Source of the DNA: Thermomicrobium sp.
GTDB lineage: Bacteria; Chloroflexota; Chloroflexia; Thermomicrobiales; Thermomicrobiaceae
NCBI GenBank assembly: GCA_026419575.1
Contig: JANZZC010000035.1
Coordinates: 1-43,625, forward strand
Length of the DNA stretch: 43,625 bases
Direction of reading: 5' to 3'
This document shows positions 9,736-19,327 of this stretch, piece after piece. A program made the position numbers and the translations under genes. Numbering within the stretch: position 1 is the first letter of the stretch; each line of letters begins with the position of its first letter. A model generated the notes under the pieces. That model was not told the origin of the DNA and ran no database searches. It worked only from the letters and a program-made list of their open reading frames with translations.

Positions 9736-10003
9736 GCAGATGGAGAGACTCGCGCGACAACAGCGGTATCGTCGTCCCTCGGGCACCGGTCGTCGAGCGC
9801 TCCGGCGCCGTTCATATCGGCCATGCCGCCGAGGGCGAGCCGATCGTCGCGGATCCTCGCCCGAGGGCTGGTCTCCCGTGCCGACCGGTGAGAACGGAAC
9901 GGTCATCGCGGAGCCCGCAACGCCCGCACGCGACGACCGCACGAGTCGTCGTACCGGTGTCGCATCGTTCCCGGCTGCGAGACGGTGCTCTCCGAACACC
10001 GAA

Positions 10004-10032
10004 TTGACAACCGGGAGTCGGCGGTGTACGAT
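10004..10032 (+). promoter_or_regulatory. Sigma-70-type promoter for the ECF sigma gene: TTGACA-17-TACGAT
   Basis: TTGACA 10004-10009, 17-nt spacer, TACGAT 10027-10032. Lies inside the track extension 9985-10110, supporting the ATG at 10111. Confidence 0.7.
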
Positions 10033-10110
10033 CGACCCGTCAGGAGCGCTGCCGTGAAGTCATCGCACCCGGACGAGCCGTCGCTCGTTATAGAAGGAGG
10101 AGGGGAGCGA

Positions 10111-10704
10111 ATGTCGGGCTCGGTCGCCCTGTCAGCGGCAGACGAACTACGCTGCGTCGCCCGCGCCAAGGCGGGCGACGAGGAAGCGTTCGCGCTGCTC
10201 TACCAGAAATACGAGCGCGCCGTGTACCAGTTCATCTATCGCATGGTCGGCAATGCGGACGATGCCAGCGATCTCACGCAAGAATGCTTCATCCGGGCCT
10301 ACAAGGCGCTCCCGCAGACGACCGAAGATCTCAATCTCGGTGCCTGGCTGCGGAGGATCGCGGCGAACGTGTGTCTCGATACGCTACGGCGGCGGAACCG
10401 ACTCCGTTGGCTCCGCCTCGATCAGCTCAATCCCTGGAGCGGGGGGCTGGCTCGCTCGCCGGCGGCCGATCCGGAGCGTGCGCTGCTGCAGACCGAGACG
10501 CAGGATCTCGTCGAACGCATTTTGTACCGCTTGCAACCACGCCATCGGGCGGTGTTGATTCTGCGCGAATACGAGGGATACTCGATCGACGAGATCGCCG
10601 AAATGCTCGGTCTCTCCCGCTCCGCGACGAAATCGCTCCTGTTCCGGGCCCGTGAAGAGTTCCGACGCCTGTACCAGGACATGGAGGCCCCGGGTACGGT
10701 ATGA
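10111..10704 (+). CDS. ECF-type RNA polymerase sigma factor (sigma-70 family)
   Basis: FALLYQKYERAVYQFIYRMVGNADDASDLTQECFIRAYKAL (region 2) and RHRAVLILREYEGYSIDEIAEMLGLSRSATKSLLFRAREEFRR (region 4); AGGAGGAGGGG upstream of the ATG. Confidence 0.95.
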   Translation: MSGSVALSAADELRCVARAKAGDEEAFALLYQKYERAVYQFIYRMVGNADDASDLTQECFIRAYKALPQTTEDLNLGAWLRRIAANVCLDTLRRRNRLRWLRLDQLNPWSGGLARSPAADPERALLQTETQDLVERILYRLQPRHRAVLILREYEGYSIDEIAEMLGLSRSATKSLLFRAREEFRRLYQDMEAPGTV

Positions 10705-12161
10705 GTTCCTTCCGCTGTCGCTTCTATCGTCCACTCCTCTCCGCGTACCTCGACGGCGACCTCTCCGACGAGGAACGACAGCGACTTCTCGCGCATCTGG
10801 CGACCTGCTCGGATTGTCGGCGTCGACTACAGGACTACCAACAGCTGCGGGAACGACTCCGTCAGCTACCGCCGTCGCCCCTGCCGCCGGGGCGCCTCCG
10901 CGACGAGATCTGGCACCGCTTGGAGACGCATCAGGATCGACGCTCCAGCGGCAACTGGACACGGTTCGCTCTGGCGACGACGGCATGGAGTCTCGCGGTC
11001 CTTCTCGTCGCCCTGGTCACCGCCGGCATCGGGCTCCAGCGTTCCCAGCCTCCGCGGGTCATCGCCTCCAGTCCAGCCGCTTCCTCGGAGCAGCGCTGGC
11101 CGATCTACCAACCGGTCGAGATCGTTTTCTCGAAGCCGATGAACGAGCAGTCGGTGCTGGACAACTTGCGCATTTCCCCGCCAGGCGAGCGGCAGCGGCT
11201 GCCGACCAGTTGGAACGGCACCAAACTCGTCATCGGGGCCGATGCGGAGCGGCGAGTCGCGCTGCTCCCCGATACCGTCTACCAGATCGCGATCCTCCCC
11301 GAAGCCGAGGATCGTTGGGGACATCCGCTGGGCACGACCTTCGTCCTGACCTTCCGGACAGCGAGCGCCATCGCGCACACGCCCGAAACGCCGGTCGTCA
11401 CCCCGGAGCCGACCGCCGCACCGGCACCTGCCCCCGAACCAGCACGACCGGCGGAAATCGGCTCCCCGACGCCGCAACCGGTGCTCACACCCCAGCCGAC
11501 GGCCCCACCATCGGTCGTTCCGGCGCCCGGTCCAACCGACGAGCCACCGCCGCGAGCTCCCTCGGCGCCGCCAACCCCGACGCCGACAGCACCTCCGGCG
11601 CCGACACCGGCGCCGCAACCGACGCCGGTTCCGGAACCCACGCCCACCCCCGCGGCGACGCCGACACCGGTCCCGTCCCCGACTCCGGGTACTCCGGAGC
11701 CGATCCCGGTGACGGGAGCGTTCGCTCGTATCTACTGGGCCGATGCGACCGTGCAGCAACGGCTCGGCGCCCCGAAAGCCCCCGCCGTTGTCGTCAATGC
11801 CGCCGAACTCGCCTTCCAGCGCGGCGTCATGCTCGAGCGGTTCGACACGTTCCACATCTACGTGCTGGACGCTGCTGGCCGCTGGCTCAGCTTGCCCGAA
11901 CCCGAACCGATCGATCCGCCGCTGGAGTTCCGGTCGGTCGAGGCGAACCTCTGGCTACCCGGCGGAGCATTCGGCCAAGTCTGGGAAGCGCAGGCGCTCG
12001 CGGATTCGCTCGGCTATGCGACCGAAGGCGACATCCACGTGATGGCCACCGGTGCACGGATCCAGGAGTTCGAGCACGGCATCCTGATCCAGAGCGACCG
12101 CGGCTTCGTCTACGCGCTCTACGCGGACGGGACATGGCAACAGTTCCCCGTCAACGGTTAG
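10701..12161 (+). CDS. Membrane-anchored anti-sigma factor: zinc-finger, TM, Ig-like segment, Pro-rich linker, duplicated C-terminal domain
   Basis: Overlaps the ECF gene stop. YLDGDLSDEERQRLLAHLATCSDCRRRL (zf-HC2 type), TM FALATTAWSLAVLLVALVTAGIGL, SbsA-Ig-like YQPVEIVFSKPMNEQSVLDNLRISP, Pro/Thr/Ala linker, two C-terminal repeats. Confidence 0.85.
   Translation: MSSFRCRFYRPLLSAYLDGDLSDEERQRLLAHLATCSDCRRRLQDYQQLRERLRQLPPSPLPPGRLRDEIWHRLETHQDRRSSGNWTRFALATTAWSLAVLLVALVTAGIGLQRSQPPRVIASSPAASSEQRWPIYQPVEIVFSKPMNEQSVLDNLRISPPGERQRLPTSWNGTKLVIGADAERRVALLPDTVYQIAILPEAEDRWGHPLGTTFVLTFRTASAIAHTPETPVVTPEPTAAPAPAPEPARPAEIGSPTPQPVLTPQPTAPPSVVPAPGPTDEPPPRAPSAPPTPTPTAPPAPTPAPQPTPVPEPTPTPAATPTPVPSPTPGTPEPIPVTGAFARIYWADATVQQRLGAPKAPAVVVNAAELAFQRGVMLERFDTFHIYVLDAAGRWLSLPEPEPIDPPLEFRSVEANLWLPGGAFGQVWEAQALADSLGYATEGDIHVMATGARIQEFEHGILIQSDRGFVYALYADGTWQQFPVNG
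11380..11715 (+). repeat. Low-complexity Pro/Thr/Ala-encoding tract within the anti-sigma gene
   Basis: Encodes ...TPTPTAPPAPTPAPQPTPVPEPTPTPAATPTPVPSPTPGTPEP.... On the minus strand it yields spurious Gly/Val- or Arg-rich ORFs. Confidence 0.85.
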
Positions 12162-12167
12162 TCGCCC

Positions 12168-13082
12168 TCAGCGCATCGCCGCGCCGAGAAGCACCGCGAT
12201 GGCATCGTACGAGGCATGCGTCAGGATGCAGGCTGTCGTCCCCAGCCAGCGGCGCTCGACGCCGAGTACGATGGCCATGACGGCGACACCGAGCGTCAGC
12301 AGCGAGAACTCGTACTGCACGTGCATCGCGGTGAACAAGAGGGCCGTGAGGAAGAGTCCGTAGCGCGGTTGGATCGCACCACGGAAGAGGAGTTCTTCGC
12401 CCGCTCCCGCGAGGAGACCGAGCACGATCGCCCACGCCGGGGAGCCGAACTCCAGGGTCAGCGCCACCATGCGCTCCTCGACGCGAGCCGCGACCTCCGG
12501 CTGCAGCCAACCGACGAGGAGCGCACTCGCCAGCGAGACGGCCAAGAGCGCTCCCGTAAAGGCGAGGGCCCCCCACAGTTCTCGCTTCGTCGGCCACCGG
12601 AGACCAAGACGGTGCCGCGTCTCTTCCCACCCTCGGGAGACCGGAAAACCCACCAGGACGAACGCCAAAGCGATCTCGGCCATCCCCTGAGCGATCAGTT
12701 GTTCGCGCTCGATCCGGAAACTGGGTAACTCGGCCGATCGCAGGAACAGCCCCAGCGACGATGCGATCACCGCCTGAATCGCGGCCAAGCCGAGCGCGTC
12801 CAAGAGCGACTCGGGATCGATCGGGACCCACCGGGCGAGCATGGCACGATAGGGGCGGTACCATGCGAGCAGGAGACCGATCCCAACGAGCAGGGCCGGC
12901 ACCCCAGCGTCGACCCGACCGGAGTACAGCAACACGAGCCCACTGGCGAGCGCGAGCCCGCCGCTCCCGACGACCAGGAGCGTCAGGACGCGCCCCATCC
13001 GACGCGAGCGCTCGGCGGCCTCGCCTGCGCTCCGCAACAGTGCCCCGCCCAGCACGAGCATGACGAGCTCCGCGATCCACAT
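12168..13082 (-). CDS. CPBP family intramembrane metalloprotease (Abi/CAAX-like)
   Basis: GAGEELLFRGAIQPRYG (EExxxR), TALLFTAMHVQYE, ACILTHASYDAIAV; multi-TM. ATG at 13082 (MWIAELVMLVLGG). Confidence 0.88.
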   Translation of the reverse strand: MWIAELVMLVLGGALLRSAGEAAERSRRMGRVLTLLVVGSGGLALASGLVLLYSGRVDAGVPALLVGIGLLLAWYRPYRAMLARWVPIDPESLLDALGLAAIQAVIASSLGLFLRSAELPSFRIEREQLIAQGMAEIALAFVLVGFPVSRGWEETRHRLGLRWPTKRELWGALAFTGALLAVSLASALLVGWLQPEVAARVEERMVALTLEFGSPAWAIVLGLLAGAGEELLFRGAIQPRYGLFLTALLFTAMHVQYEFSLLTLGVAVMAIVLGVERRWLGTTACILTHASYDAIAVLLGAAMR

Positions 13083-13158
13083 CGGCGACACTCCTTCGAC
13101 ACGACCGTAGGTATACCCACCGCGTGCTAGACTCGGACAGGATGCGAGGTGCGGTGAC

Positions 13159-14028
13159 ATGGCTCGTCGACCTGGACTCGGGCGTGGCTTGGACGCGCTG
13201 ATCCCCCAAGCGCCGACCGGAGGGAACGGGGCGATCCAGGAGATTCCCATCGACGACGTCGCCCCCAATCCGCGGCAGCCACGGCAAAACTTCGCCGACG
13301 ACGCGTTGGAAGAACTCGCCGAATCGATCCGTCGCCACGGCGTCGTCCAACCGGTGCTCGTCACCCGTTCCGGTGGCACACCCCCCTACCAGCTGATCGC
13401 CGGAGAACGACGCTGGCGCGCTGCCAAACGTGCCGGGCTGGCCAAGATCCCAGCGATCGTGCGGGAACTCACGCCCCGGGAAGCCGTCGAGCTCGCTCTC
13501 GTCGAGAACCTCCAGCGAGCCGATCTTTCGCCACTGGAGACAGCGCTCGCCTATCGCACGCTCATCGAGGAATTCGGGCTCACGCAGGCGGAAGTCGCCG
13601 AACGCGTCGGCAAGAGCCGCTCGGCAGTCGCCAACACGCTCCGCTTGCTGGACGCTCCTGCCCCGATCCAGGATGCGCTCGCCGCCGGTGAAATCAGCGA
13701 GGGACACGCCCGCGCCCTCTTGTCTCTCGCCGACACCGCCGCGCAAGTCGAGGCGTTGCGTCTCGTGCGCGAGCGCGGCCTCACCGTGCGGCAGACGGAG
13801 GAACTCGTGCGCGAGTGGACGCAGCGGCAGGCTCGCCGACCAGGTACCGCGCGTCCAGCGACTCCGCCCGGCTACGAATGGCTCCAGCAGGAACTGCAAC
13901 GCCGTCTCGGCACCAAAGTCGAGCTGCGGGGTACGGCGCGCGGCGGTCGATTGATCATCCACTACTACACCGCCGAAGAGCTCGAGCGATTGCTCGCCGA
14001 ACTCCTCGGGCGCGGTTCCGACGTGTGA
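13159..14028 (+). CDS. parB: ParB/Spo0J-family chromosome partitioning protein
   Basis: MARRPGLGRGLDALIP, NPRQPRQNF, YQLIAGERRWRAAKRAGLAKIPAIVRE, ALVENLQRADLSPLE, HTH with GKSRSAVANTLRLL, GHARALL. Confidence 0.96.
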   Translation: MARRPGLGRGLDALIPQAPTGGNGAIQEIPIDDVAPNPRQPRQNFADDALEELAESIRRHGVVQPVLVTRSGGTPPYQLIAGERRWRAAKRAGLAKIPAIVRELTPREAVELALVENLQRADLSPLETALAYRTLIEEFGLTQAEVAERVGKSRSAVANTLRLLDAPAPIQDALAAGEISEGHARALLSLADTAAQVEALRLVRERGLTVRQTEELVREWTQRQARRPGTARPATPPGYEWLQQELQRRLGTKVELRGTARGGRLIIHYYTAEELERLLAELLGRGSDV

Positions 14029-14034
14029 CTGTAC

Positions 14035-15450
14035 TCACGCTGAGCGCAACCGCTCGTTCAGTTCGTGTACGAGCCCGCTGATCGGCACCCGAACCTGCTC
14101 CATCGTATCCCGGTCGCGCACCGTGACCGTCCGGTCCTCCAGTGTCTGATAGTCGATGGTGATACAGTACGGCGTCCCGATCTCGTCCTGACGGCGATAG
14201 CGTCGCCCGATGCTCTGCGTCTCGTCGTACTCGATGCGGAAGTGCTGCCGTAGTTCGCGCGCGACTTCTTTGGCCACGTAGACGAGCTCCGGCTTCCGCA
14301 GCAGCGGCAGGACGGCAGCCTTGTACGGAGCGATGCGCGGGTTGAAGCGCAGGACGACCCGCGTGTACGGATTGCCGTTCACGTCGACCGCTGGCTCCTC
14401 GTCGTACGCATCGCACAGGAGAGCCAGCATCAACCGCTCCACTCCCATCGTCGGCTCGATGACGTGCGGCAGATACCGTTCGTTCCGCTCCTGGTCGAAA
14501 TACGTCAAGTCCTCGCCGCTGTACTCCTGATGACGCCGGAGGTCGTAATCCGTCCGGTACGCTAACCCGCAGAGTTCTTTCCAGCCGAACGGGAAGAGAT
14601 ACTCGAAGTCGACCGTCTTCTTCGAATAGTGGGAGAGCTCCTGTGAGCCGTGCTCGCGCGTCCGCAGCCGATCGGGCTTGAAACCGATCCAGCGCAGGAA
14701 CCGCGCCATCTCGTTCAACCAGTGGTCGAAGTGCTCCTCCCAGGTTTCCGGACGGATGAAGTACTCGATCTCCATCTGCTCGAACTCGAGCAACCGGAAG
14801 ATGAAATTCCCCGGCGTAATCTCGTTGCGGAACGCCTTTCCGACCTGGCCGATCCCGAACGGAATCTTGACCCGGCTCGTTTGGACGACCTGCTTGAAGT
14901 CGACGAAGATCGCCTGCGCCGTCTCCGGGCGGAGATAGACCGGCGTCGAGGCTTCCTCCACCGGACCGATAAAGGTGCGGAACATCAGGTTGAACTTGCG
15001 GACCGGCGTCCAGTCCCGGGAACCGCAGACCGGACACGCCAGGTTCGACTCCTGGATGAGGCGCGTCATCTCCTCGAGGGACAGTCCCTCACTCGAGCGA
15101 CCGAGCCGTTCCTCGATCAGCGTGTCCGCTCGGAACCGGCTCTTGCAGCGTCGGCAGTCGACGAGCGGGTCGTTGAACTCCTCGACGTGACCCGAAGCCT
15201 CCCAGACGCGTGGGTGCAGGAGAATGCCGCCGTCGAGGCCGACCATGTCCTCGCGACGCTGAATGAAGAACTCCCACCACGCGTTCTTGATGTTGCGCTT
15301 CAGCTCGGCACCGAGCGGCCCGTAGTCCCAGGTATTGGCCAGACCACCGTAGATCTCGCTCCCCGGATAGACGAAGCCCCGCCGCTTCGCCAACGAGACG
15401 ATCGTCTCCAGTCGCACGCTCGGAGCCCGGTCCGCTTCCATCGTCCGCAT
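14035..15450 (-). CDS. glyQS: Glycyl-tRNA synthetase (single-chain type)
   Basis: [99 protein letters not shown]. Start 15450 or 15441 (GGGGAGGA nearby); 15465 in the track is less likely. Confidence 0.95.
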   Translation of the reverse strand: MRTMEADRAPSVRLETIVSLAKRRGFVYPGSEIYGGLANTWDYGPLGAELKRNIKNAWWEFFIQRREDMVGLDGGILLHPRVWEASGHVEEFNDPLVDCRRCKSRFRADTLIEERLGRSSEGLSLEEMTRLIQESNLACPVCGSRDWTPVRKFNLMFRTFIGPVEEASTPVYLRPETAQAIFVDFKQVVQTSRVKIPFGIGQVGKAFRNEITPGNFIFRLLEFEQMEIEYFIRPETWEEHFDHWLNEMARFLRWIGFKPDRLRTREHGSQELSHYSKKTVDFEYLFPFGWKELCGLAYRTDYDLRRHQEYSGEDLTYFDQERNERYLPHVIEPTMGVERLMLALLCDAYDEEPAVDVNGNPYTRVVLRFNPRIAPYKAAVLPLLRKPELVYVAKEVARELRQHFRIEYDETQSIGRRYRRQDEIGTPYCITIDYQTLEDRTVTVRDRDTMEQVRVPISGLVHELNERLRSA

Positions 15451-15470
15451 TCCTCCCCTAGGCACGACAC

Positions 15471-15493
15471 GCCCCTCGTCGAGGACGAGGGGC
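15471..15493. terminator. Perfect hairpin between the Xer recombinase gene and glyQS
   Basis: GCCCCTCGTC-GAG-GACGAGGGGC: 10-bp perfect stem with 3-nt loop in the 64-nt spacer. No U-tract, so it could be terminator, processing site or leader element. Confidence 0.5.
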
Positions 15494-15514
15494 AGGCGCG
15501 GCGCGCTCGGAACG

Positions 15515-16507
15515 TCAGCCGTCGATCAAGGGGCCCGCCTTCGCCCCTTCCCGAGTCGACACTCGTTCGAAGTATTCCGCGCGGCCACCGAGCTGGCCAT
15601 CCGGCTGGATGACCTGTTCGACGAGCTGGCGGTACACCTGCGTCGTCGCCGGACTGACGTGCCCGAGAATCCGTTGCACGTCGCGGAGTTCCCAGCCGTT
15701 TGCCAAAGCCTGGACCGCGAACGAGTGGCGCAACGTGTGCGGCGTGACATCGGGAAGCCCGGCCGTCTCGGCGTACCCTTTCAAGATCAACCAAAAGCCC
15801 TGCCGCGTGAGTCGGGAGCCACGGTGATTGAGGAAGACCGCCTGCTCGCCCTTGGCGGGCGCGAACGACGGGCGCGCCGTTTCCAGGTATTCGCGCAACG
15901 CTGCGACCGCCTCGGCGCTCAACGGCACACGACGTTCGCGGCCGTTCGGACGCCGGACGACGAGCTCGCCGTGCTCCAGATCGAGGTCGCCGAGGTCGAG
16001 CGACATCAGCTCGCTGACCCGGAGTCCCGTCGTCGCGAGCGTGAGCAACATGGCCCGATCGCGGAGCCCCTCCGGCGAGCGGTCGACCGAGGCCGCCGCG
16101 ATGAGTTGCTGCACCTCCTCCGGCCGAATCGCCCGCGGCGCGAACCGACCGACCCGTGGTACCGGTAGCCGATCCGCCGGGTTCTCCGCGAGGAGACCGC
16201 TGCGAACGAGAAACTGGCAGAACGACTTGATGGCCGCCAGCTTTCGCGCCGCCGTCGTCTCCGCGTACTGGCGCTCCCGGAGAAACGCCAGGAACGCTTC
16301 CAAGTGATCACCCTGGAGCGCGTCCCAGGAATCCACCCGACAGTTCTCCCGGAGGTACCACGCGAACTGCTCGAGGTCGTTGCGATAGGCAGCGACGGTG
16401 TTCGGAGAGAGGCCCCGCTCGCGAACGACCCTGTCCAAAAACCGCTCGATCACCTCGTGCATCGGCATCGCCTCCACTCTCCCGCACGTTACCTCGAAAG
16501 CGAGCAA
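15515..16507 (-). CDS. Tyrosine recombinase XerC/XerD
   Basis: [16 protein letters not shown]-domain; catalytic [47 protein letters not shown] (R..HxxR..H..Y). Likely start is the internal [22 protein letters not shown] (~16462). Confidence 0.93.
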   Translation of the reverse strand: MLAFEVTCGRVEAMPMHEVIERFLDRVVRERGLSPNTVAAYRNDLEQFAWYLRENCRVDSWDALQGDHLEAFLAFLRERQYAETTAARKLAAIKSFCQFLVRSGLLAENPADRLPVPRVGRFAPRAIRPEEVQQLIAAASVDRSPEGLRDRAMLLTLATTGLRVSELMSLDLGDLDLEHGELVVRRPNGRERRVPLSAEAVAALREYLETARPSFAPAKGEQAVFLNHRGSRLTRQGFWLILKGYAETAGLPDVTPHTLRHSFAVQALANGWELRDVQRILGHVSPATTQVYRQLVEQVIQPDGQLGGRAEYFERVSTREGAKAGPLIDG

Positions 16508-16525
16508 CGCGGAAACGCCCGCTCG

Positions 16526-17638
16526 CTACAATAAATTTGCGAGCGGCTCGAACGGCATCCCGAGCGCCTCAGCGACGGCCGGATGCGTGATCTTCCCTCT
16601 ACACACATTAACGCCGTTCGCGAGCGCTCGGTCGCGCCGCACGGCAGCGGCGAAGCCGAGATCGGCCAATTCCAGGACGTACCGCAGCGTGACATTGCTC
16701 AACGCGAACGTACTCGTCCGCGGCACGGCACCGGGCATGTTCGTGACCATGTAGTGCAGCACGCCGTCGACGTCGTACACGGGAGCATCGTGCGTCGTCG
16801 GCCTGGCGGTCTCGACGCAACCGCCCTGGTCGATCGATACGTCGACGATCACGCTCCCTCGCCGCATGCTCCGCACCATCTCCCGGCTCACCAGTTTCGG
16901 CGCTCGAGCGCCCGGAATCAAGACGGCACCGATGACGAGATCCGCTTCGCGGACCGCCTCGGCGAGCGCCTGTTCGCTCGACATCCTCGTTTGGAACCGC
17001 CCGTGCAGCACCGCCTCGAGATACCGCAGACGCTCGATGTTCACGTCGAACAACAGCACCTCGGCCCCCAGCCCGAGCGCCATCTGCGCCGCGTTGGTGC
17101 CGACCGTGCCTCCGCCGATCACGACGACCCGTCCGGGGGGCACCCCGGGCACCCCACCGAGCAGCACTCCCCTTCCGCCGTACGGCTCCATCAAATAGTA
17201 CGCGCCCACCTGGACCGCCAACCGACCCGCCACCTCGCTCATCGGCGCGAGCAGCGGGAGCGAGCCGTCGGGTAACTGTACCGTCTCGTAGGCGATCGCC
17301 GTCACCTCCCGCTCGACCAGCGCTCGAGCGAGCGCTTCGTTGGCAGCTAGATGCAGGAAAGTGAAGAGGATCAGCCCTGGTCGCAGGTAGACGAACTCCG
17401 ACTCGATCGGTTCCTTGACTTTGACGACGAGTTCGGCTCGGTTCCAGACGCTCGCCGCATCGTCGACCAGCGTCGCCCCGGCCGAGGCGTACTGTTCGTC
17501 ATCGAAGCCGCTCCCGAGCCCGGCGCCGCGCTCCACCAGGACCGTATGCCCATGGCGCACGAGTTCGCGGACGCCGTGCGGTGGTTGCGCCACCCGATAT
17601 TCCCGCGGCTTGACCTCCTTCGGAATCCCGATGATCAA
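16526..17638 (-). CDS. ald: Alanine dehydrogenase
   Basis: IGIPKEVKPREYRVAQPPHGVRELVRHGHTVLVERGAG, VVVIGGGTVGTNAAQMALGLGAEV, VDVSIDQGGCVETARPTTHDAPVY. TTG at 17638 has GGGAGG 7 nt upstream; ATG at 17653 is the track start. Confidence 0.95.
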   Translation of the reverse strand: MIIGIPKEVKPREYRVAQPPHGVRELVRHGHTVLVERGAGLGSGFDDEQYASAGATLVDDAASVWNRAELVVKVKEPIESEFVYLRPGLILFTFLHLAANEALARALVEREVTAIAYETVQLPDGSLPLLAPMSEVAGRLAVQVGAYYLMEPYGGRGVLLGGVPGVPPGRVVVIGGGTVGTNAAQMALGLGAEVLLFDVNIERLRYLEAVLHGRFQTRMSSEQALAEAVREADLVIGAVLIPGARAPKLVSREMVRSMRRGSVIVDVSIDQGGCVETARPTTHDAPVYDVDGVLHYMVTNMPGAVPRTSTFALSNVTLRYVLELADLGFAAAVRRDRALANGVNVCRGKITHPAVAEALGMPFEPLANLL

Positions 17639-17918
17639 GGTACGACCTCCCATCCATCCATGCCGAATCCACGGCCTGCCCTGCCAGCCCCATGCCGCAT
17701 CGCCTGGCAGGACGCGCTTATTGTCGCCGAGGATCGCGCGTCGCTACAAGCGCGGCACGATGGGGCATGGGGTCGTCCCGAGCCGTTCCGCAGTCCGGTC
17801 GAGGAGTCGCCGACTCGATGACCGCACGGCACGCGTCGGCCGCGTTTGACGCCGGCCCTCGCCGACCGTTACAGTTAGTCGGTCCGGCCGTGATGCCGGC
17901 CGCGGAAAGCGAACGACG

Positions 17919-19235
17919 ATGCAAGCGCTCTACATCGTTCCGATTCTCGCCGTTCTCATCCTGGCACACGAACTGGGGCATTTCCTCGCCGCGAGGCTCT
18001 TCGGTATCCGTGTCCTCGAGTTCGGGATCGGATTGCCGCCGCGCCTCTTCGGTATCCGGCGTGGCGGCGTCCTGTACTCGATCAACGCGATTCCGCTCGG
18101 TGGTTTCGTCCGTGTCGTCGGTGAGGACAGCGCGAGCGAAGGTCCCGACAGCCTGCAGTCCAAGCCGCGCTGGCAGCGAGCGCTGTTCTTCGGCGCCGGT
18201 GCGTTGATGAACCTCCTCGTCGCGTTCATCCTCATGATGACGCTCGTCGCCTTCCGCGGCGAACCCGAGTACCACCTGTACGTGGCGGAGGTGGTTCCCG
18301 ATTCTCCCGCCGCAGCAGCTGGTTGGCAGCCGGGCGATCGCCTGGTCGCGGTCGAGGGGCAACCGATCCGCAGCGCCGACCGACTGGTGCGCGCCACCGA
18401 GGAGGCCGCGGGTCGGCCCCTGCGCGTGACGATCCAGCGCGGGACGGAACGGATCGAAACCACCGTCGTCCCACGCGAAAATCCCCCGCCTGGGCAAGGC
18501 CGCACCGGTATCCGGGTGCTCATCGAGCCGGCTGCCCGGTTGATCGTCGAGTCGGTGGAGCCAGGGTCGCCTGCCGCGCTCGCCGGTATCGAGCCCGGCG
18601 ATCGGCTCCTGCGCGTCGGCATCTATCCCATCGAAGACGCCGGGGCGTACAGCCTGGCGCTCCAGCGCTACGCCGGGACGACCGTTCCCGTCGAGCTGGA
18701 GCGCAACGGCCGAGTCGTCACGGTAGAGCTGGCCGTGCCGACGGGGCAGGACAACGCGCTCCCGGAGCTCGGCCTTTCCCTTCGTCCGTCGCTGGTCATG
18801 CGTCATGTGCCGTGGTGGCGCGTGCCGATCGACGCGGCGATCCAGACGGTCGTCCTCGTCGCACAGATGGTGCAAGGGCTCCTGATGCTCATTCGCGGCG
18901 AGGCTTCCCTTAGCGACATCGCTGGTCCGATCGGCATGGGACAGTTGACCTCGGAGATCCTCCAGCTCAGCCCGGAACCGGTCTGGGTAACGCTGGCGCA
19001 TTTCACCGCGCTGCTCTCGATCAACCTCGCCATCCTCAACCTGATCCCGTTCCCGGCGCTCGACGGCGGTCGCTTGTTCTTCGTCCTCGTCGAAGCTATT
19101 CGCAGGCGCCGCATCGCACCGGAGAAGGAGGGACTCATTCACCTCATCGGCTTCGCGATCTTGCTCATGCTGATGTTCGTCATCGCCTTCGTCGATATCG
19201 GACGCTTGCTCAGCGGCGAGTCGTTGCTGCGGTAG
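17919..19235 (+). CDS. rseP: Site-2/RseP-type intramembrane zinc metalloprotease with tandem PDZ domains
   Basis: HELGHFLAAR active site, NLIPFPALDGGRL second motif, PDZ1 AEVVPDSPAAAAGWQPGDRLVAVEGQPI, PDZ2 ESVEPGSPAALAGIEPGDRLLRVGIYPI. Confidence 0.95.
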   Translation: MQALYIVPILAVLILAHELGHFLAARLFGIRVLEFGIGLPPRLFGIRRGGVLYSINAIPLGGFVRVVGEDSASEGPDSLQSKPRWQRALFFGAGALMNLLVAFILMMTLVAFRGEPEYHLYVAEVVPDSPAAAAGWQPGDRLVAVEGQPIRSADRLVRATEEAAGRPLRVTIQRGTERIETTVVPRENPPPGQGRTGIRVLIEPAARLIVESVEPGSPAALAGIEPGDRLLRVGIYPIEDAGAYSLALQRYAGTTVPVELERNGRVVTVELAVPTGQDNALPELGLSLRPSLVMRHVPWWRVPIDAAIQTVVLVAQMVQGLLMLIRGEASLSDIAGPIGMGQLTSEILQLSPEPVWVTLAHFTALLSINLAILNLIPFPALDGGRLFFVLVEAIRRRRIAPEKEGLIHLIGFAILLMLMFVIAFVDIGRLLSGESLLR

Positions 19236-19327
19236 GAGCCGATCGACGAGCTCCCGGGAGATGAGGCACACTTGATACGGTGAGACTCAGAGCGCTCGAA
19301 GCGTCGATCGAGGAGGACCGCGAACCG

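Noticed and set aside
9654-9780. Ribosomal protein L19 leader RNA upstream of rplS
   Set aside because: Only a 5-bp GCCGC/GCGGC stem is visible; insufficient to claim the known leader class.
11279-11647. Gly/Val-rich minus ORF resembling a repetitive structural protein
   Set aside because: Reverse complement of the Pro/Thr/Ala linker tract; an artefact of low-complexity DNA.
11380-11715. Possible tandem or CRISPR-like repeat
   Set aside because: Repetitive appearance comes from Pro/Thr/Ala codons inside a CDS; no fixed repeat/spacer periodicity.
10652-12280. 542-aa plus-strand ORF overlapping the anti-sigma gene
   Set aside because: Out-of-frame reading of the Pro/Thr-rich anti-sigma gene; the in-frame product has clear zinc-finger, TM and repeats.
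12168-13082. Abortive-infection (Abi) defence gene
   Set aside because: CPBP/Abi family name is historical; no phage-defence neighbours, and next to ECF/anti-sigma a membrane protease role is more likely.
12151-13962. 603-aa minus ORF spanning CPBP and parB
   Set aside because: Out of frame with CPBP and antisense to parB; no recognisable motifs.
15515-16507. Integrase of a mobile element
   Set aside because: Looks like housekeeping XerC/XerD; no att-like repeats, excisionase, cargo or tRNA-adjacent insertion seen.
17654-17760. Glycine-type riboswitch upstream of ald
   Set aside because: A CTGCCAG/CTGGCAG inverted repeat is present, but no conserved riboswitch core could be recognised.
17718-19271. 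517-aa minus ORF opposite rseP
   Set aside because: Acidic/Arg-rich shadow ORF; rseP has HELGH and PDZ motifs on the other strand.
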